A DNA stretch of 22,230 nucleotides from Pelargonium cotyledonis (Eukaryota; Streptophyta; Magnoliopsida; Geraniales; Geraniaceae). The stretch spans positions 1 through 22,230 of the forward strand of contig JAYMTA010001040.1 in the NCBI GenBank assembly GCA_036897625.1. The letters run 5' to 3'. A program made the translations under genes and the position numbers. Below, piece after piece: positions 20,131-22,230 of the stretch (positions within the stretch are counted from its first letter, which is position 1; the number at the start of each line of letters is the position of its first letter). The notes beneath the pieces were generated by a model. It ran no database searches and was not told the DNA's origin. It saw nothing but the letters and a program-made list of their open reading frames with translations.

Positions 20131-20976
20131 AACAGAGGTGGACTCACTGGATGGACAGACCCAGGTGCGTATACAAAGCAAATGTTATACTGATTCTTGT
20201 GTATAAGTTATGTTAGTATATATTGTTATTATAAGCAGCATCCCAAGAAGTAGAGATGAGAAAAAACGAAATTTTGTTAGAGTAGCTCATCAACCAAATT
20301 GCCCAGAAGCTTTACAATTTGCAATATAACATGGCCTTTCATTAGTGTGCTCAGTCACAGTTTGATAAAGAACAAGCTTTCCTTTGTGGCCAATTTGGGC
20401 AATCTGATAAACTAATTGCCCAGGTAGAGGCGATGCTCTATTCTCGAGTTGTTACTTCTGAGAAGTCTGCTTAATATTGTCAATTACTCCGTATGTGTTT
20501 AGTTAATCAAATAAACTCGTATTTTAGTACGTGACAATAAAGATAAGTTAATTTAAGGACAACCCAATGATTGAGGTGACCCAAATGAGTGACAATAATG
20601 CATGTGCAGGCAATAATGTACCAACCAAGTAACAGTTTGGCAATTAGGTGGATAAAATAGCATTACTACGTATAATTACAATTCAATAATGATAATTATT
20701 CTGTTCCACCATATATATGCCCATCTCTGGACTTCATTTACATGTTATATATGAAGTGTCAATGATAGCAAGAAAGTTTGGGAAAACATAAATGGAGATG
20801 TGGAGAAGCATATAATAAGCAACTCTATTAATGCATATTTCTATCTAACTTCAGATGTAGCTATCTTGTCTCACTAAAGGAGTGCTCTTTCATCAAGATT
20901 CCAGATAAGTAAGCCAGCTAGCTCCTCCAAATCCAAATAATGAAATACTTTTTTCTGCTATAAATTTGGGAACCCA
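20131..20976 (+). other. Polygalacturonase 3' region and DUF761 gene promoter
   Basis: No gene is seen in this 846-bp spacer. The beginning should be the 3' UTR of the polygalacturonase. Near the right end a TATA-like TATAAATTT (20960-20968) precedes the DUF761 gene. The rest is AT-rich with no repeat structure that I could recognise. Confidence 0.45.
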
Positions 20977-21288
20977 ATGAGCTTTCAAAAACCATCATCT
21001 CAGAATCTACAATATGCTGGTTTTGGCAATATTTATAAGAAAAGAGCAAGAGAGAAGAAGGTCAAGATAATGAAGGATAGCTCCATACCTCCTCCATATT
21101 ACACCTCCATGAAGCCTCATGGAGGTGCAGATGATAAAGTGGAGGCAAAAAAGAAGGTGGAGAGCAAGGCAAGCATAGACATAGACCAGAGTGCTGAAGA
21201 ATTTATCAACAAGTTCAGGAAGCAGCTAATGATCCAGAGGCTCCAATCCATGGAGAATTTTGAGCAGATGCTAGAAAGAGGGCTCTAG
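20977..21288 (+). CDS. Small DUF761 domain protein
   Basis: This is a single-exon frame of 103 residues from the first ATG. The C-terminal part, IDQSAEEFINKFRKQLMIQR (68-87) followed by LQSMENFEQMLERGL, is the DUF761 signature found at the end of many small plant proteins, some reported as pathogen- or stress-induced; the molecular function is unknown. The middle is rich in Lys, Pro and Gly. The start is uncertain: a TATA-like box at 20960 lies only 17 bases before this ATG and would place transcription after it, in which case the ATG at 21070 (residue 32, MKDSSIPPPYY) gives a 72-residue protein. No signal peptide or membrane segment is evident. An 11-bp perfect hairpin lies in the coding sequence. 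The domain call is good; the N-terminus is not settled. Confidence 0.75.
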   Translation: MSFQKPSSQNLQYAGFGNIYKKRAREKKVKIMKDSSIPPPYYTSMKPHGGADDKVEAKKKVESKASIDIDQSAEEFINKFRKQLMIQRLQSMENFEQMLERGL

Positions 21289-22091
21289 ATTACCTCCATT
21301 TCTTGTAGACCCTATTTCCTCTTTTTTATTTTTAGAAGGGTTAATAAGGGTAGTGTGTGTTTTTGTATTCATCTATGGCCTAATTGATGAGCAATATTCA
21401 ATATATGTTGATTTTGAATCCCAAACATTTTTTTGTCTTAACAATGAGGTTTTCGAGGTGGATCTGCGATTAGAACATTTAACTCATACCACTAAGTTAA
21501 TACTTATTCGAGCCGATAGGAGCACAACGGCAACAAAACTTTTTCTACCAATTTTTAACGCAATTGTATTTCTTGAAGCTCTAGCTCGAGACTTGAGCTT
21601 AAGCTGGAACGTGGTGATCCCCCCAAACTCTCTACCAATTCACATTGACCAAGTTAAGCAAGCTCTTTTACTGATCCCAATTTTTATGGAAAAACCAAGT
21701 TTATAAAAGTAACTTATCCCAATTTTTTGGGGGATTTTGTTAACTATGTCGCTTATATACACTTTGACCAGTGAAACAATTTCTTAAAATAAACAGAAAA
21801 ATACATTCATGACTCATCCCTCATTCATAATTAATAAACTTTTAATATAATCCAATGCAGAAAATTAACAAAACCAAACCATGCATGCATGGTACCAAAT
21901 AATTACATATATAGCAGATCCTATAAAATATAATCCATCAAAGCTGGAACAATGACCACCTATCATTTGTCCAGAACCTTTATTTATTTTAATACAAATT
22001 AATAATGAATTAAATCTCAGGAGAGAAAATAACATAAATACATACATGCAGAAACAAGCTAATTTGTTTATGCTATTGAGGCTCATATATA
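21289..22091. other. Convergent intergenic region
   Basis: This is the 3' flank of the DUF761 gene on the left and of the glyoxalase gene on the right. A 117-codon + frame at 21353-21706 has no family features I recognise and follows the DUF761 stop within 65 bases; it is more likely 3' UTR plus chance frame or a decayed transposon piece. No clear terminator or repeat was seen. Confidence 0.4.
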
Positions 22092-22230
22092 TTACTGGTG
22101 CACCAACTGCTGCTGCTGCTCTAAAACCTTCATATTGTTGACTCTGGAGCACGACGGAATCATCTCTCCGGCGAGTGGGATCACCGGAAGGACGTCGCAG
22201 TTGCATATCTCGATCATGAAACCATCTGGG
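22092..22230 (-). CDS. GLYI: Glyoxalase I family protein, C-terminal end (partial, runs off the window)
   Basis: On the - strand the last 45 codons of a gene are visible, ending with TAA at 22094-22092; the 5' part lies beyond base 22230. The peptide starts PDGFMIEICNCDVLPVIPLA, a very characteristic end of plant glyoxalase I/VOC proteins, in which the Glu of the MIEIC segment is a metal ligand in active members. The tail after it is Gln-rich (LEQQQQLVHQ) and variable in the family. Glyoxalase I converts the methylglyoxal-glutathione hemithioacetal to lactoylglutathione; this particular clade (At1g80160-like, from memory) may be atypical and catalysis cannot be judged from this fragment. The gene converges on the DUF761 gene. 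Confidence 0.82.
   Translation of the reverse strand, partial: PDGFMIEICNCDVLPVIPLAGEMIPSCSRVNNMKVLEQQQQLVHQ

Noticed and set aside
21353-21706. 117-codon + frame after the DUF761 gene
   Set aside because: It looked at first like a retroelement fragment, but no catalytic or structural motif can be pointed to; it is probably 3' UTR and intergenic sequence.

Overview
The window looks like nuclear DNA of a dicot plant. It is AT-rich, the genes are split by short GT-AG introns, intergenic DNA carries transposon-derived repeats, and every recognisable protein is of a plant type. The species cannot be named from the sequence. All exon structures below were assembled by eye from splice signals, reading phase and protein-family continuity; nothing was searched.

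Left part (1-8504), both genes on +. A two-exon gene for a three-finger CCCH zinc-finger protein (623-3646) has a 2.1-kb intron that is largely an old tandem duplication and carries a decayed copy of the third zinc finger. Next is a two-exon gene (5080-8504) for a 1,048-residue protein with a coiled-coil-like N-terminus, an NB-ARC nucleotide-binding switch and armadillo-like helical repeats where resistance proteins normally have leucine-rich repeats. It is the most unusual protein in the window.

Middle (8676-14421). A six-exon gene on the - strand encodes a secreted low-molecular-weight purple acid phosphatase and lies tail-to-tail with the NB-ARC gene, 171 bp between stop codons. Upstream of it are 4.3 kb of AT-rich DNA with no convincing gene, containing a 54-bp tandem repeat in three copies.

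Right part (14422-22230). A small MAPK-substrate protein of the MASS family (+), a nine-exon GH28 polygalacturonase (+), a small DUF761 protein (+) and the 3' end of a glyoxalase I gene (-, cut by the window edge). From memory, the Arabidopsis relatives of the first, second and fourth are the consecutive loci At1g80180, At1g80170 and At1g80160, so this is probably a conserved ancestral block, here with a DUF761 gene inside it. A 703-bp non-autonomous Mutator-like element with about 200-bp inverted ends and a perfect 10-bp target duplication sits between the MASS gene and the polygalacturonase gene.

The genes are not an operon and I see no single pathway. Likely roles are RNA binding (CCCH), immune or stress signalling (NB-ARC-ARM, MASS, DUF761), phosphate or reactive-oxygen metabolism (phosphatase), cell-wall pectin hydrolysis (polygalacturonase) and methylglyoxal detoxification (glyoxalase). 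No RNA gene, CRISPR array or viral gene was seen.
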